Assembly (NCBI RefSeq): GCF_014066305.1 | Contig: NW_023501045.1 | Span: 555,501 to 619,500, forward strand | From: Letharia columbiana | Taxonomy: Eukaryota > Ascomycota > Lecanoromycetes > Lecanorales > Parmeliaceae | Direction: 5' to 3' | Length of the DNA stretch: 64,000 bases | Part shown: in pieces, positions 54,566 through 64,000 of the stretch | How positions within the stretch are numbered: the stretch's first letter is position 1 | Layout of the letters: each line of letters starts with the position of its first letter | The notes under the pieces: generated by a model | Databases searched by the model: none | Told to the model about the DNA's origin: nothing | Seen by the model: only the letters and a program-made list of their open reading frames with translations | Program-made: the position numbers and the translations under genes

Positions 54566-56404
54566 TCAATCACCATGTGCGATATCGCGCTTGTTCAACG
54601 GGGGACGGTCGCCCGCATCTACTTTCTGCTCGTTCGCACGCTCGATCAACTCATAGCTCCTTCTCTGGACCGTTTTCTTTTTCAGATCGGCTTTATTTTT
54701 ACCCCAGAGATTACGTTCGAGCCCGAACACGTAGAAATATTCAACGAAGATGGGCACCCACACAAATAACGCGAGGATCTGGCCATAACCCCACTGATCT
54801 TCATTGTCCGCCGAGGAGATATCTTGCTCACTTTGTCGAAGGTACCAAAGGAAGCGTATGTCGATGTAGGAGTCAAACATAGCGTAGGCTGCAAGAAGTA
54901 AGGCAATCACTCGGCGCCAGGGTATGTTGGTCCAGGCTGTTTGGGAGAAGTCGGAAACTTATGTTCATTAGTGTAAATTTCGAGATCCAACGATGCAACA
55001 GACTTACCCGTCTTATATGCGACAGAGCTCTTAGCCCGCTGCCACCAGGCGATATCGACCTGGACTTTGCGCTTGTCTCCTGGAGCCTTGCGAAAAGACC
55101 GCCAGGGTACTAGGTAGCTGACGAAGAAAGCTAATACTAGACAGGCCCAGACCGCCTTTGCAATGAAGCGCTGACGGAAGACATTTTGCACATGGTCATT
55201 CCAGTCTAGGCAGAGTGAGGTACCGGGATTGAAGCTCTTTGCCTTCCTGAAGAGAAATTGTATTATGAAAACCAGGAGAACCGCAAAAGCCACCAAGAAG
55301 CCCCTCAAAGCGCCTCGATCCAGATGCGCATATGTCAAGAGCAGTACAGCGACTGGAGCATCAATTGCAAGCAGCGTTGCGGTTTGCCCAAGCTTGTCTT
55401 CGTACAGTAAGTGAGCATCTCGGTAATTGAAGATAATGCCAGCGAACGAGACTGCGAAAGAAAAGAACACTGCATTATCGAGGAATACGCCAGCACTCTT
55501 AAGTGCAGCGGAATCATGTTGGCTGAGCCACTTTGGCTTAGGTCTTTTTTTGTAGATGAAGTCTGTCACTAAAGCGACGCCGAAGGTAACTACGGACAGT
55601 GCCATCAGACTTGCTTCTATGAAGTATGCAGCAATCACCTACATCTTGTTAGCCAGCATCCAAAGTGCTCGCGGAGGCCACTTGATGGCTACTTACTCCA
55701 ATGCCTCCGAGATCCGGGTTGCCTTGATTGGCACGCCGGCAAATGTCAAAGGCGCAAGCATCGACGACGGTAAAATTTGGGTAGAATGGATAGGGTTTCT
55801 GGGACTCTTCACTATTCAAACCAGAGCAGCAGTATTGAACCATGCAAGCCGGTTGCATGTCTGTGATGGCTTGGACCTTGGAGAGTGTCCCATTGGAGCC
55901 ACAACCTCCTGAATAAGCCAAGTAATTGGACATAGATAATTTGTCCGTCGGGTCAGCCCAATAATCGTTTGCATTCTCTTGGTCAAAGAATTCAAACGCG
56001 TCAGTCGTATTCGACCATTGAGCAATCTCAGCGTCTGTGAGGCTCATATAGATGGTGGGCAAGGCGGAGGCCAGAGCTGCACGCCAGAAGCCCAGCCATT
56101 CTGGTGAGGTACCGTTTGTCCAGAAATCGGTGTATTCATCGGTAGGGCCGTTGTCGACAGGATCTACCGACTGATCAACATCACCTGACGTATCGTCGTC
56201 GGGTTCAAGTTCTTGCGCAACAGTGGGGTTATCGGATCCGCCTGGCAGATCGTTCGTTGCGGTTTGGTTGCCGGGAGAAGCAGCAAAATCGTTGAAATCA
56301 TTTATCCATACAGCGAGACCGAGAGCAACGTTTGAGCAATTGGAAGTGAAATTGAGGTGTGAAATGGTGAGGTTCGCGAGGCTCATGGGGAGAGTTAGAT
56401 TCAT
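54566..56404 (-). CDS. fungal seven-segment membrane protein with glycosylated ectodomain, unknown function
   Basis: Exons 55697-56404, 55008-55638 and 54566-54936 total 1710 bp, 569 aa; introns are 58 and 71 bp (GTAAGT donors). Residues 1-236 form an Asn-X-Ser/Thr-rich, acidic region ending in a Cys-rich part (GGCGSNGTLS; CMVQYCCSG; CAFDICRRA). Exon 2 starts with GTG of a Val codon and gives five hydrophobic spans (LMALSVVTFGVALVTDF to VWACLVLAFFVSYLVPW). Exon 3 adds two more (VIALLLAAYAMF; ILALFVWVPIFVEYFYVFG) and a basic tail. Similar proteins are common as hypotheticals in Dothideomycetes, to my recollection. Seven spans after a large outer domain recall a receptor, but no G-protein receptor motif is recognised. 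Confidence 0.75.
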
Positions 56405-56510
56405 AGCTCGGACGGCACGCGCGCTGGACTATGGGAGGCGACGATGAGCTTCTTATACTTTCCTTTATTAAGGCTTCTCTTATCTTCGCGTCGCCCTAAG
56501 ATACCTCAGT

Positions 56511-56584
56511 ACCTACTTTAGGGCTAGCACCTCAAACCATCTTCCACCTTACGCTGTACTCGATTAAGCTAACGCCTTGTTTTC
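56511..56584. repeat. left copy of ~72-bp direct repeat flanking the AT-rich island
   Basis: Shares ACCTACTTTAG, CTAGCACCTCAAA, ATCTTCC, TTACGCTGTACT and ACGCCTT/GCGCCTT blocks in the same order and orientation with 57365-57433. Differences include GG versus AA, as expected from C:G to T:A change. Confidence 0.75.
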
Positions 56585-57364
56585 TTACAGCTTACCTTAG
56601 CGGAGGGCTATGGGTTGCGGTAACCGTACCTATACTAAATTAGTAAAAATTATCGCCTTTTGGCGGTTACTTAGTAATATATTATAATACTAGAAATTTT
56701 TAAATACGTTATATATTTTTAATGGTGCTTTTCGTAGAACGGTAGTAGATTAATTTCTCTAAAAAAGCGTATTAATTTTTAATACGATAAATCTAGAAAT
56801 CTAATATATTACGATAGTAATTATAAATTAATAGAATAACGATATTTATATAGATATCTTAGTAATAATAGATTTACGTAAATTACTTTATATAGTTAAA
56901 TAAGCTATTCTTTAACTTAAGTAAATTTAATCGAGTAATAAAAATTTATAGAGTAAGATAGTATCGTAGTTCGAATCAACGAATATAGATATATTATTTG
57001 AAATTAATTAATTTTGAAAATATCTTATTCTTCTTAATTATTATAGGATTCTTAATTTTTTATTCTTTTCGAAATAGTTTTTGATTTTATAACGGTTTCT
57101 CGGTTTTATAACGTATCGTAATAGGTGTCGCAACGATATCGTAACGGTTTTAATCTATAAAACGTATTAAAAATATTATAGTTATTTTAACTCGATACGA
57201 TTTTTTATTAATACGTACTAAGATATATAATCGTTAATTATTTAGTTCGTTTTTTATTCTTTATCGTCTAAAGGCGGAGGTGGCCTACTAATACGTCTTA
57301 ATAAAATAATCGTATATTTATCATATATATACCGTAAAAGAAGGCCGCTGCTACTCGCCTAGGT

Positions 57365-57433
57365 ACCTACTTTAGAACTAGCACCTCAAATCATCTTCCT
57401 TACGCTGTACTCATTAGTAGCGCCTTATTTTCT
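57365..57433. repeat. right copy of the ~72-bp direct repeat
   Basis: Matches 56511-56584 about 855 bp away. It could be an LTR remnant or end repeats of a small element, or a duplicated flank. Confidence 0.75.
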
Positions 57434-57678
57434 ATGCTTAGGTACGTATATACGAAGTATCGTAAAGTAGCAACTGACCTAACCCTCAAAGACCTAGGTC
57501 CCTTGCCGCTTTAGATCTCCCAAAAAATATCACCGACATCAATCACGCTTCGCAGACAGCGTCCAAGCACACTACGATTCCACACACCAGCTCGCCCACT
57601 CCCGCGCACCTTTTCACTTCAGCCCTCCCCCAAACACTGCCAAACCAAACAACCGCGGCAACAACCAACCAACCAACC

Positions 57679-58305
57679 ATGGTCCAACTCGAAGAAGTCG
57701 AGGATGCGGAGCTCGACCAAGCCCAACCCGGTCCCGTCGGAGACGACTACGACTCCGACGACTTTGTCGACACGGGTGTGTACATGCATCTCTTACATCT
57801 GCTCCGAAAACCCCCAAACCGCACACAAACGTACCAAATACGGGTGAGAACTCGCTAACAGCCACCCTCCCGGGCTGCCAGATTCCGAGCTCTCAGACGA
57901 CGAAATCATATCATCCGGCCCCCCCGCCGAATCAATCACAGACCGGTACACACATACTTCCCTTCCCTTCCCTTCCCTCCCTTCTCCCCTCCCCTATCCC
58001 CTCCCTCGCTCCACCCCGCGCTAACACCCACCAGCCTCCTCGCCCTGCGCGACATCCTGCCCCCCCGCTACCGACGCGCCCTCTCCTCCACGCTCAGCTC
58101 CACGCTCTCGGCGACGAAGACGGGCGCCTGGTGGGGCGGCAAGGGCCTCTGGGTGTTGACGACGGGCGCGGTGATGCTGAGCGTGCCGTTCGCGGTGTGC
58201 ATGGTGGAGGAGCAGCAGATTATGGAGCAGGAGCGGGAGATGAAGGCGCAGGAGGGGGCGAGGGAGGTGTTGGTGCCGGGGGTGGGGGCGGGGAGTGGGT
58301 TGTAG
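57679..58305 (+). CDS. TOM22: mitochondrial import receptor subunit Tom22
   Basis: Exons 57679-57775, 57882-57945 and 58035-58305 total 432 bp, 143 aa; introns are 106 and 89 bp, the second rich in CCCTTCCC. The acidic cytosolic part starts MVQLEEVEDAELDQAQPGP and continues DYDSDDFVDTDSELSDDEII. The conserved LALRDILPPRYRR leads to the membrane span WVLTTGAVMLSVPFAVCM, and a short intermembrane tail (EEQQIMEQEREMKAQE) follows. Tom22 is the central receptor that organises the TOM complex and passes precursors to the Tom40 pore. Length and layout match the fungal family. Confidence 0.9.
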
Positions 58306-58724
58306 GTGGATGTGGTGAGAGGGGGGTTGGGGGAGAGGGTGTGTGCCCAGGGTGTTGTGTGTGAGAGGTTTAGGGGCGACGAGGGAGGGTGGTTCGGTGG
58401 GTGTAAGATATCTCTGCTCCGAGTCGGATTGCATACAGTGTGAATAGGGATTATTGTACATTGCCACTGGATCCTGAAGCGTCTATGATATGAGATTCAA
58501 TTCTATGTTATATACATCGTTCATGAGTATTGCTGAGATGGTAGGCTTGATACAGGCCATACATCGTGCCAGCTGTGGATTGGCTTCAGAATCTTTCATG
58601 ACATCCACAGATGTATCCAACCAAAGCGGCTTCCAGACCGATGGCTGCCTATCAGATACAGCGTGATTCAAGGTCCTTCCTGGTGCGGAGTATCCAAGTG
58701 AGTCGAACCACTCCATGCTACCGT
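58306..58724. other. convergent intergenic stretch
   Basis: Lies between Tom22 and the DUF4211 gene. No further gene is supported. Confidence 0.4.
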
Positions 58725-60966
58725 TTAATGGCTGTATTCACACATCACCCCAAAGCTGGCCCAGACTATGGCCATATTGAAAGCTGAGAGCCAGGATGGA
58801 TGCCCCGTTCTCGCTATCAATGTCTGTTCGTGAACCTCTCGGGCTGTCGAGAGATCAGTTTCAGACCCTTGACTATCTTTATGAGCGTAGACGTACCTTA
58901 GCGTCTCTCGCAGCCGCAAGATTCTCTTTGAACTGCTTGTAGAGCATCTTCATGACCCCTGTATCCTTCATGCCATCCACAACTTTATTAGTGGCCTTCT
59001 GTCTCTTTTTCTGGCGCAGATTGTCTCGCTCGACAACCTTTGCAGGGGATAAATGGCCTTCCGCTGCCAGCCACGCAAGGACACCCTGATTGAGTGCGTA
59101 ACGCCAGTGATAAAGAGCATGCGCCATTTCAGCGTTGGCGCAGCAGAACCTAGACCGCGTCAGCTACAATAAGAATCTCTGACTGGGTTGTCATATTCGA
59201 ACCTGCCAAGGAAGAAGGATTCTCCCTCTTGGGTACTGCTGCTTTCGTCATCATCTGAGTCCTCCGTATCGTCGTCATCGTCGTGTTCGATTGTTTCTAG
59301 CGTATCACGATTGTAGGGTTCGCCACAAAATGTGATTTTATGCTTCGGGGGATGATTACTTCTCCGGCAAGCATCACACTTGTGCTCCAGCATTGTTGGT
59401 ACATCAATTCTGTACAGGTCGGGTCGTGCTTTGAGTGCTTTGTTGAACTCTCCACCCCAGACAGAAGACGCGAACTTAGACCCAACGAATCCTTCAACTT
59501 CTTTATCAAGCTTCCGGTAAGCAAGCTCGTACATTTCGTCATAGCGATCAAATGCTGGATTTAGTTTGTTATGGACCATCCACTCGATCTCCGTTTTAAA
59601 GTACTCGAATGGCTTCTTGTTGGCATGGTATGTGAGTTCGAGGGGCACGCCCGCAACTCCGAGATCAACTCCCACATTGTCGTCCTCGTCATCCACAAAG
59701 TCGTCCTCGTATTGGTCTAGGTTGCCTCCTCTGCGCATTGCATGATGTATGGGCTCCGGCCATGACAAATTGGCCTCCTCAATATCGTCCTGCTCGTCCT
59801 CGTCCTGTCCGTTCTGCTCGTCCTCGTCTTGTGATTCTTCTCTAATACCGGCACGACGTCGTCTAAGTTCTTCAAGCTTTTGCTGTCTCTTGCTCCGCTC
59901 AGACATAATATGTCCATCTCTAGTGCGAGTACTGCGCAACGGTGTACCGGTCTCTTTTAGATCCTCCAATTCTCCTTGTAGATCATCCGAAGACTCTGAC
60001 TCTTCGTCATGATCGGTTTCTCGGGTTGGGGACTGGATTTGCGCTACGGTCCTACGCTTCCGGACTGGCGTCGCCACCACATCCTCGCTTGAACTGTCTT
60101 CACTGCCATCTGTTATCACAATCGGCTTTGCTCTCTTCTTTGCGCTTCTTGCTTCTGACGGCCCAGCCTTTGCTCTGGTATCGCTATTCGTAGCACGGGT
60201 TACATGTGGCGAAATTGAGAGCTTCTGCCGCAGTCTCCTTGTAGGTGCTTCGTTATCAGTCTCAAATGGGGGGCTGCTAGCTTGCGTATACGACTGAGAA
60301 AGCCTTGATTCCTTCGTAGGTGTCACTAACCTTTGAGGCGTCTGCGGCTGCGAGCTATCATCACTGGTCAAGGTTGTGGGCGCCGGCCTGGTTCTTCTGA
60401 TACTACGAATAGGTACGTCGTCGTCTCCTTCTTCGCTGGTAAATCCCAGGAATGACCGTCCATCGTCTCCAGTAGTCGTGTTGGCACCGGCTACGGGTTG
60501 CATAGAGTTACTGAGAGCGTTCTGCTTGGAAGGATTGCCAGACAGTGGGCTTCTCTTCTGTGGTTCTGCATTTAGAGAGGCATATCAATCTCAATAGCCG
60601 ATAAAGTGCATAATCCAAGGTGTAATTACCTGGCTCATTGTCCATTTCAACCTGTGATGATGCAGGCGGGGTGGGTAGCTGGTCCGAGCTCTTGCTTGGT
60701 GACGGAATCACCACCTGAACTTTTTGACTCCCAAAAGGCGATCCGGCATTGCTCGAAGCCCGACTGAATGGGGATCTCACAGGTGGAGAGCCTCCGACTC
60801 GGCGCTTCTTGATCGGGCTTGACATTGCATCATCGTATCGAACTGAAGCAGCTCGCTGTCGCACTTTTTCAGGGTACTGGGAAGCAGCGGGAGAAGATGA
60901 AGGCAGGGGCGTGAAAGTCAGTTGTGTCTGTCGCTTTTTGCGTGTAGATCTCCGTGGCTGGGACAT
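58725..60966 (-). CDS. DUF4211-domain nuclear protein
   Basis: Exons 60630-60966, 59203-60565, 58897-59149 and 58725-58835 total 2064 bp, 687 aa; introns are 64, 53 and 61 bp. The start is MSQPRRSTRKKRQTQLTF. The first half is Ser/Thr/Arg-rich and disordered, with basic clusters such as KKRAKPIV that look like nuclear localisation signals. The DUF4211 domain begins with YEDDFVDDEDDNVGVDLGVAGVPLELTYH and continues KKPFEYFKTEIEWMVHNKLNPAFDR. It has a Cys pair (CDACRRSNH...ITFCG) and ends with CCANAEMAHALYHWRYALNQ. The last acceptor (GAGAG, before 58835) was chosen to keep the frame; without it the protein would end shortly after AAARDAK. DUF4211 proteins are fungal and uncharacterised, probably chromatin- or replication-linked (inference). 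Confidence 0.85.
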
Positions 60967-61705
60967 TGTGGGATTTTGGCGAATGGCAGTGTTGATCGTG
61001 TAATGTGAGGAACATATGAGGTTCGGGTGAAATGAGATGAGTAGATGAGCTAGGAAATGTGCAAAACTGAGTGAAGTTGGAGGAGTGACGCGCTTCCTCG
61101 CGACTGCCAAGACTCGAACCCTAGCCGAGGAGCCCTAAGTGATCAATCTAGAGGAGTTGACGGGCTCACAGTTCGGTGGTGGGGGTAAGTAGATCCTAAG
61201 TATATACGCCGCGCCTTGTTCCGATAAAATAGAATACACTCAGCATATACTAACACCTCATCGAGGATAAAAAAAAAGAATTCAGTCTAGCGGTTTTTAT
61301 ATATGCGAGATAATCCTCATACGTAGAATATACGATGTTGATACTTAATATATATATATTTTTCACGAAGAAGAAATAGTAAATCTATTTACTACTCAAT
61401 AATGAAGGACTATCTATTGATGATATTAGTTAGAAATTAAAAAGTCTATATTATATACTTATTATATGCTTATACTAATTACTTAGCGTATGTAATAATC
61501 TAGATAAAGTGTTTATAGATTTTTCAACTCGGTCTAAGTTTATTCGGGTGAAATAAATACGTTCAGCTTTACCCCCGCAGAACTTCTTTTCACCCCTGCC
61601 GAACTGTAACCCGGGAGTGGGCAGGATATTCTCACAGTCTCACCTCACTCCGTTGTTACAGCCCTGACTCCTTGGCTATGCGGACCAACAGTACCTCCAT
61701 CCTCA
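60967..61705. other. intergenic stretch with a second AT-rich island
   Basis: About 61200-61560 is AT-rich with TATATATATATTTTT strings and stops in all frames, much like the island at 56.6-57.4 kb, and is probably repeat-derived. At its right edge CCCCGCAGAACT and CCCCTGCCGAACT form a short direct repeat (about 61573-61605). Confidence 0.55.
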
Positions 61706-63636
61706 TCACATGACTTGCTCCACCTCCTTCGCCAGCTCTCTGAGGTCGGGAAAGGCTCCTTTTGCCTCCGCAATGATATCCTTCGCTCCCACAGCTTCAC
61801 AAAGGTCGTCTACCTCGCCCCCTTTATCTGTCATATACTTCAACAGGCCGACGGCAACAAGCAGCCCTCTCATGCCGTCCTTGCTCTCTCTTTCGCGTCC
61901 CATCGCCTCAAGTAGACTAGCTACTAATTCCACCTGGCTGCTCTCCGGTAAGAAGTCAGCCTTCCCTTGAATGCGTTGTTGATGGTTTGAAGCAGCCATA
62001 TTGAATGCTAGGGATGATGCCGCGACTCGTACAGGTGGATGTTCATTGTCCAAGAGGGAAGATGTGACGAGTTGAAATAGAGGTGTTGAATAGGACGGCT
62101 CCATGAAGAGTTTGATAGGGAAGAGTTGTGAAGTGAACAAATTGCATGCCATATGTAAGGTCACAATTCGTAATTGATATGGGCAGCTCGTATCTAGGCG
62201 ATTGACGGTATTCAAGATCCTGAACACGGTTTCGGAAGCATCTTCAGCGTAGTAGCCACTCACCCGGGGATCCACGAGGGCTAGGCGGAAGAGGTCAACT
62301 ATTGGAAAAAGGCTCTCTGGCTGTAAGGTTTGAAATGATTTGGATATGAAGGCAGAGACAGCAGGCAGATCGGGAAGTGGAGCATCCACAGCACCGGACT
62401 GTTGTCGAGTTGTGACAAAACCTTTCAGAGCGCCAACAGCGGTATCAGAGCCAGCGGTTCCCATTTTGGCGATGAGCTTCTCGATTGGTGGAATTTTGGT
62501 ATAAGTGACGGGCGACTTATGCAGACGTTGCAAGGTCGGTAGTCGGAGGAGAGTATGTGGATGCGGAGGATGGGCCATCTGGATCAGTAGACGTACATTT
62601 CCACGAAGCTGCGCTTCGTTTGCGCCTGACCACTCGCTCTCTTTCTCTCCTTTGATGAACGTCATAAACGTAGGTGTGGCGCGGACTTGATACCTTGCGC
62701 CGATCTCGTATGCATCAGTGAGATCGACTTTTATCAGCACAGCTTTGTTGCCAGCTTCTGCTGCAAGTTCATCGTATGCTGGGTAGACGATCTTGCAGGG
62801 TGGGCAGGTGGCGGAGGTGAAGAAGACGACTGCGCAGGAATCCTGGGCCGAGGCCAGCAACTCGTCCAGTTGCTTCAACCTCGTCGGTTTATATACCACG
62901 CCAGGAACTTCCTCCTTCTTCTGCGATATGCTCATGCCCGTTTGTGGGCGAGATGAGAGCCCATTAGGTATCGATTGTGGCTGTGTTGCGGCTCGAGGGA
63001 CGCTATTCGGTGGTACCGGAGCCTGTGTAATACCGCGCATGGCGTTATCGAGCTGAGGCTTCAACATCTGGCCGAAAGGCGTATTTAGAACTGTTTGTGG
63101 CAGTGAGGTGATGTGGTCTGGAATGCCTTTGCCGATTAAAAACATCGCAAAGTCATTCGTGAAGTTATTGCAATTGTGGAGGAAGAGATCGTAGGACTGG
63201 GATCGCATCAGACATTAGCAATCGTCCACTGTAAATAACACGGCGCAACACCTTACCTCCATCGTATATATTGCCTTGAGCGATTCGAGGTACTCCAGAA
63301 TCACTTCTAGAGGTAGTTGGGTTGCCCCCATGGGAATGACTTCCATAGGCTTTCCATGATGAGTCCTTCCCGGATATGATGTCTGAACACCTGCGCCAAA
63401 GAAGTATTCTATTCCACCGAACACCAGAGCTGTGTGGTAAACGGCCGCAATCTGTATTCCAAGCAGCTGGCCAGACATCTATTAAATTCAGTATCACATG
63501 CATGATCATCGGCGCTGTTGGAGGAGAACCTGTCTGGCGAGTCCCTACCACCCAAATGTTAGCCCATTAGATCCAGGCGAACCTGCGAGAGAGGTCCCAC
63601 CTTAGATAGATCGTAAACATACAGTTCGACATCCAT
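61706..63636 (-). CDS. DeSI/PPPDE-thioredoxin-PUL fusion protein
   Basis: Exons 63601-63636, 63530-63544 (only 15 bp), 63257-63478 and 61706-63196 total 1764 bp, 587 aa. Residues 1-~140 are a PPPDE/DeSI papain-like isopeptidase: MDVELYVYDLSK, GIQIAAVYHTALVFGGIEYF with catalytic His32, and LFLHNCNNFTNDF with catalytic Cys100. A thioredoxin domain follows at about 190-310, with the active site TCPPC at residues 221-225 and the cis-Pro in VRATPTFMTF. The C-terminal ~260 residues form a PUL armadillo-like domain (SLLDNEHPPVRVAASSLAFN), which in Doa1/PLAA binds Cdc48/p97. The combination points to ubiquitin/SUMO-linked protein quality control; the exact substrate is unknown. The tiny second exon (GLARQ) is needed to restore the conserved DeSI start. 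Confidence 0.9.
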
Positions 63637-64000
63637 CTCGGCCGCTGAAGGGAATAATCTTGCACCCGTGGCTCTAGGAAGCGGAACGATTGCAGATACA
63701 AGGTATTTAAAGGATGAAAGATCTGAGATGTTATGCTGATATGAAAAAAGGTGGCCTGAATCTCTACGAAGGATGATCACTCGGGTGGCTCAGCATGACG
63801 CGGAGTCCGTTGCCTGAAGGCCTAGCCGGGCCTGAGATAGAGTACTCTAGCGGCAGCGGGCCGTGGTCAGGGACCGAACGACCGCCGGGCGGGGAATCCC
63901 GGAAATATGTCCAGGGACTTATGCAAACCACCCTCAACGCTGGCAGCCGACAACACCACACAGAGCAATAGTTCCGACCTCTAGATACTCATGCGAAGTC
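63637..64000. other. right-edge region, promoter side of the DeSI fusion gene
   Basis: Only short unsupported frames are present. It probably contains the promoter of the minus-strand gene ending at 63636. Confidence 0.4.

Larger units (their letters stand above)
56405..57678. other. AT-rich island, probable RIP-degraded element, then Tom22 promoter
   Basis: From about 56640 to 57350 the sequence is strongly AT-rich, full of TATA/TTAA strings and stops in all frames, in sharp contrast to both sides. This is the look of repeat-derived DNA after RIP. A direct repeat flanks it (next entries). The last ~200 bp before 57679 return to normal, CA-rich composition and should contain the Tom22 promoter. 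Confidence 0.65.

Noticed and set aside
49870..56500. Dikaritin-type RiPP cluster with UstYa-like or tyrosinase genes
   Set aside because: I looked for HxxHC-type DUF3328 and tyrosinase copper motifs around the precursor and recognised none. The relics there do not match these families as far as I can tell.
61085..61125. tRNA-like GGTTCGAGTC box on the minus strand
   Set aside because: The flanking bases do not pair as a T stem, and no D arm or anticodon arm could be formed.
1..64000. CRISPR arrays, rRNA genes, bacterial-type promoters or ribosome binding sites
   Set aside because: The DNA is eukaryotic nuclear. Repeats seen are minisatellites or direct repeats without spacer structure, and no rRNA sequence was recognised.

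Overview
The window reads as nuclear DNA of a filamentous ascomycete (Pezizomycotina, perhaps Dothideomycetes). Genes have short GT-AG introns, mostly 48-80 bp, with CTRAY-type branch sites. The gene set is typical of these fungi: PalH, a Spg1/Tem1 GTPase, a Tul1-type RING ligase, Tom22, a Lag1 ceramide synthase, a fungal rhodopsin-domain protein and a C2H2/fungal_trans regulator. AT-rich islands and decayed genes with stops and frameshifts suggest past repeat-induced point (RIP) mutation. All exon coordinates were worked out by hand from reading frame and splice motifs; for most spliced genes the exon sum is divisible by three.

Layout. 0-5 kb: a GH127 (DUF1680) glycosidase running off the left edge, then relics including a frameshifted NAD(P)-binding reductase. 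5-9.3 kb: ceramide synthase (-) and PalH (+). 9.3-16.4 kb: a broken fungal-specific gene, an F-box protein and fragments. 16.5-20.7 kb: a cytochrome P450 (-) and a rhodopsin-domain membrane protein (+). 20.7-26 kb: a repeat-bearing, decayed stretch with one small two-exon gene. 26-33 kb: a Cyk3-like transglutaminase-fold protein and a large C2H2 regulator. 33-41 kb: gene-poor, with a broken ZZ-domain gene and a 15-bp minisatellite coding for a DAGGE repeat.

41-50 kb is a dense housekeeping block: Rrb1 (-) divergent from Spg1 (+), then Tul1/DscA (-) divergent from alpha-MPP (+). 50-56.5 kb is accessory: relics, a small secreted precursor with 63-bp tandem repeats bounded by Arg-Arg (53351-53698), and a seven-segment membrane protein facing it. 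56.5-57.4 kb is an AT-rich island flanked by a direct repeat. 57.7-63.6 kb holds Tom22, a DUF4211 protein and a DeSI-thioredoxin-PUL fusion.

The most interesting locus is the Arg-Arg-delimited repeat precursor. It has the layout of Kex2-processed peptide precursors (pheromones, dikaritin-type RiPPs), but its repeat sequence resembles none that I know. No UstYa (DUF3328) or tyrosinase partner was recognised nearby. The adjacent seven-segment protein makes a ligand-receptor pairing thinkable but unproven.
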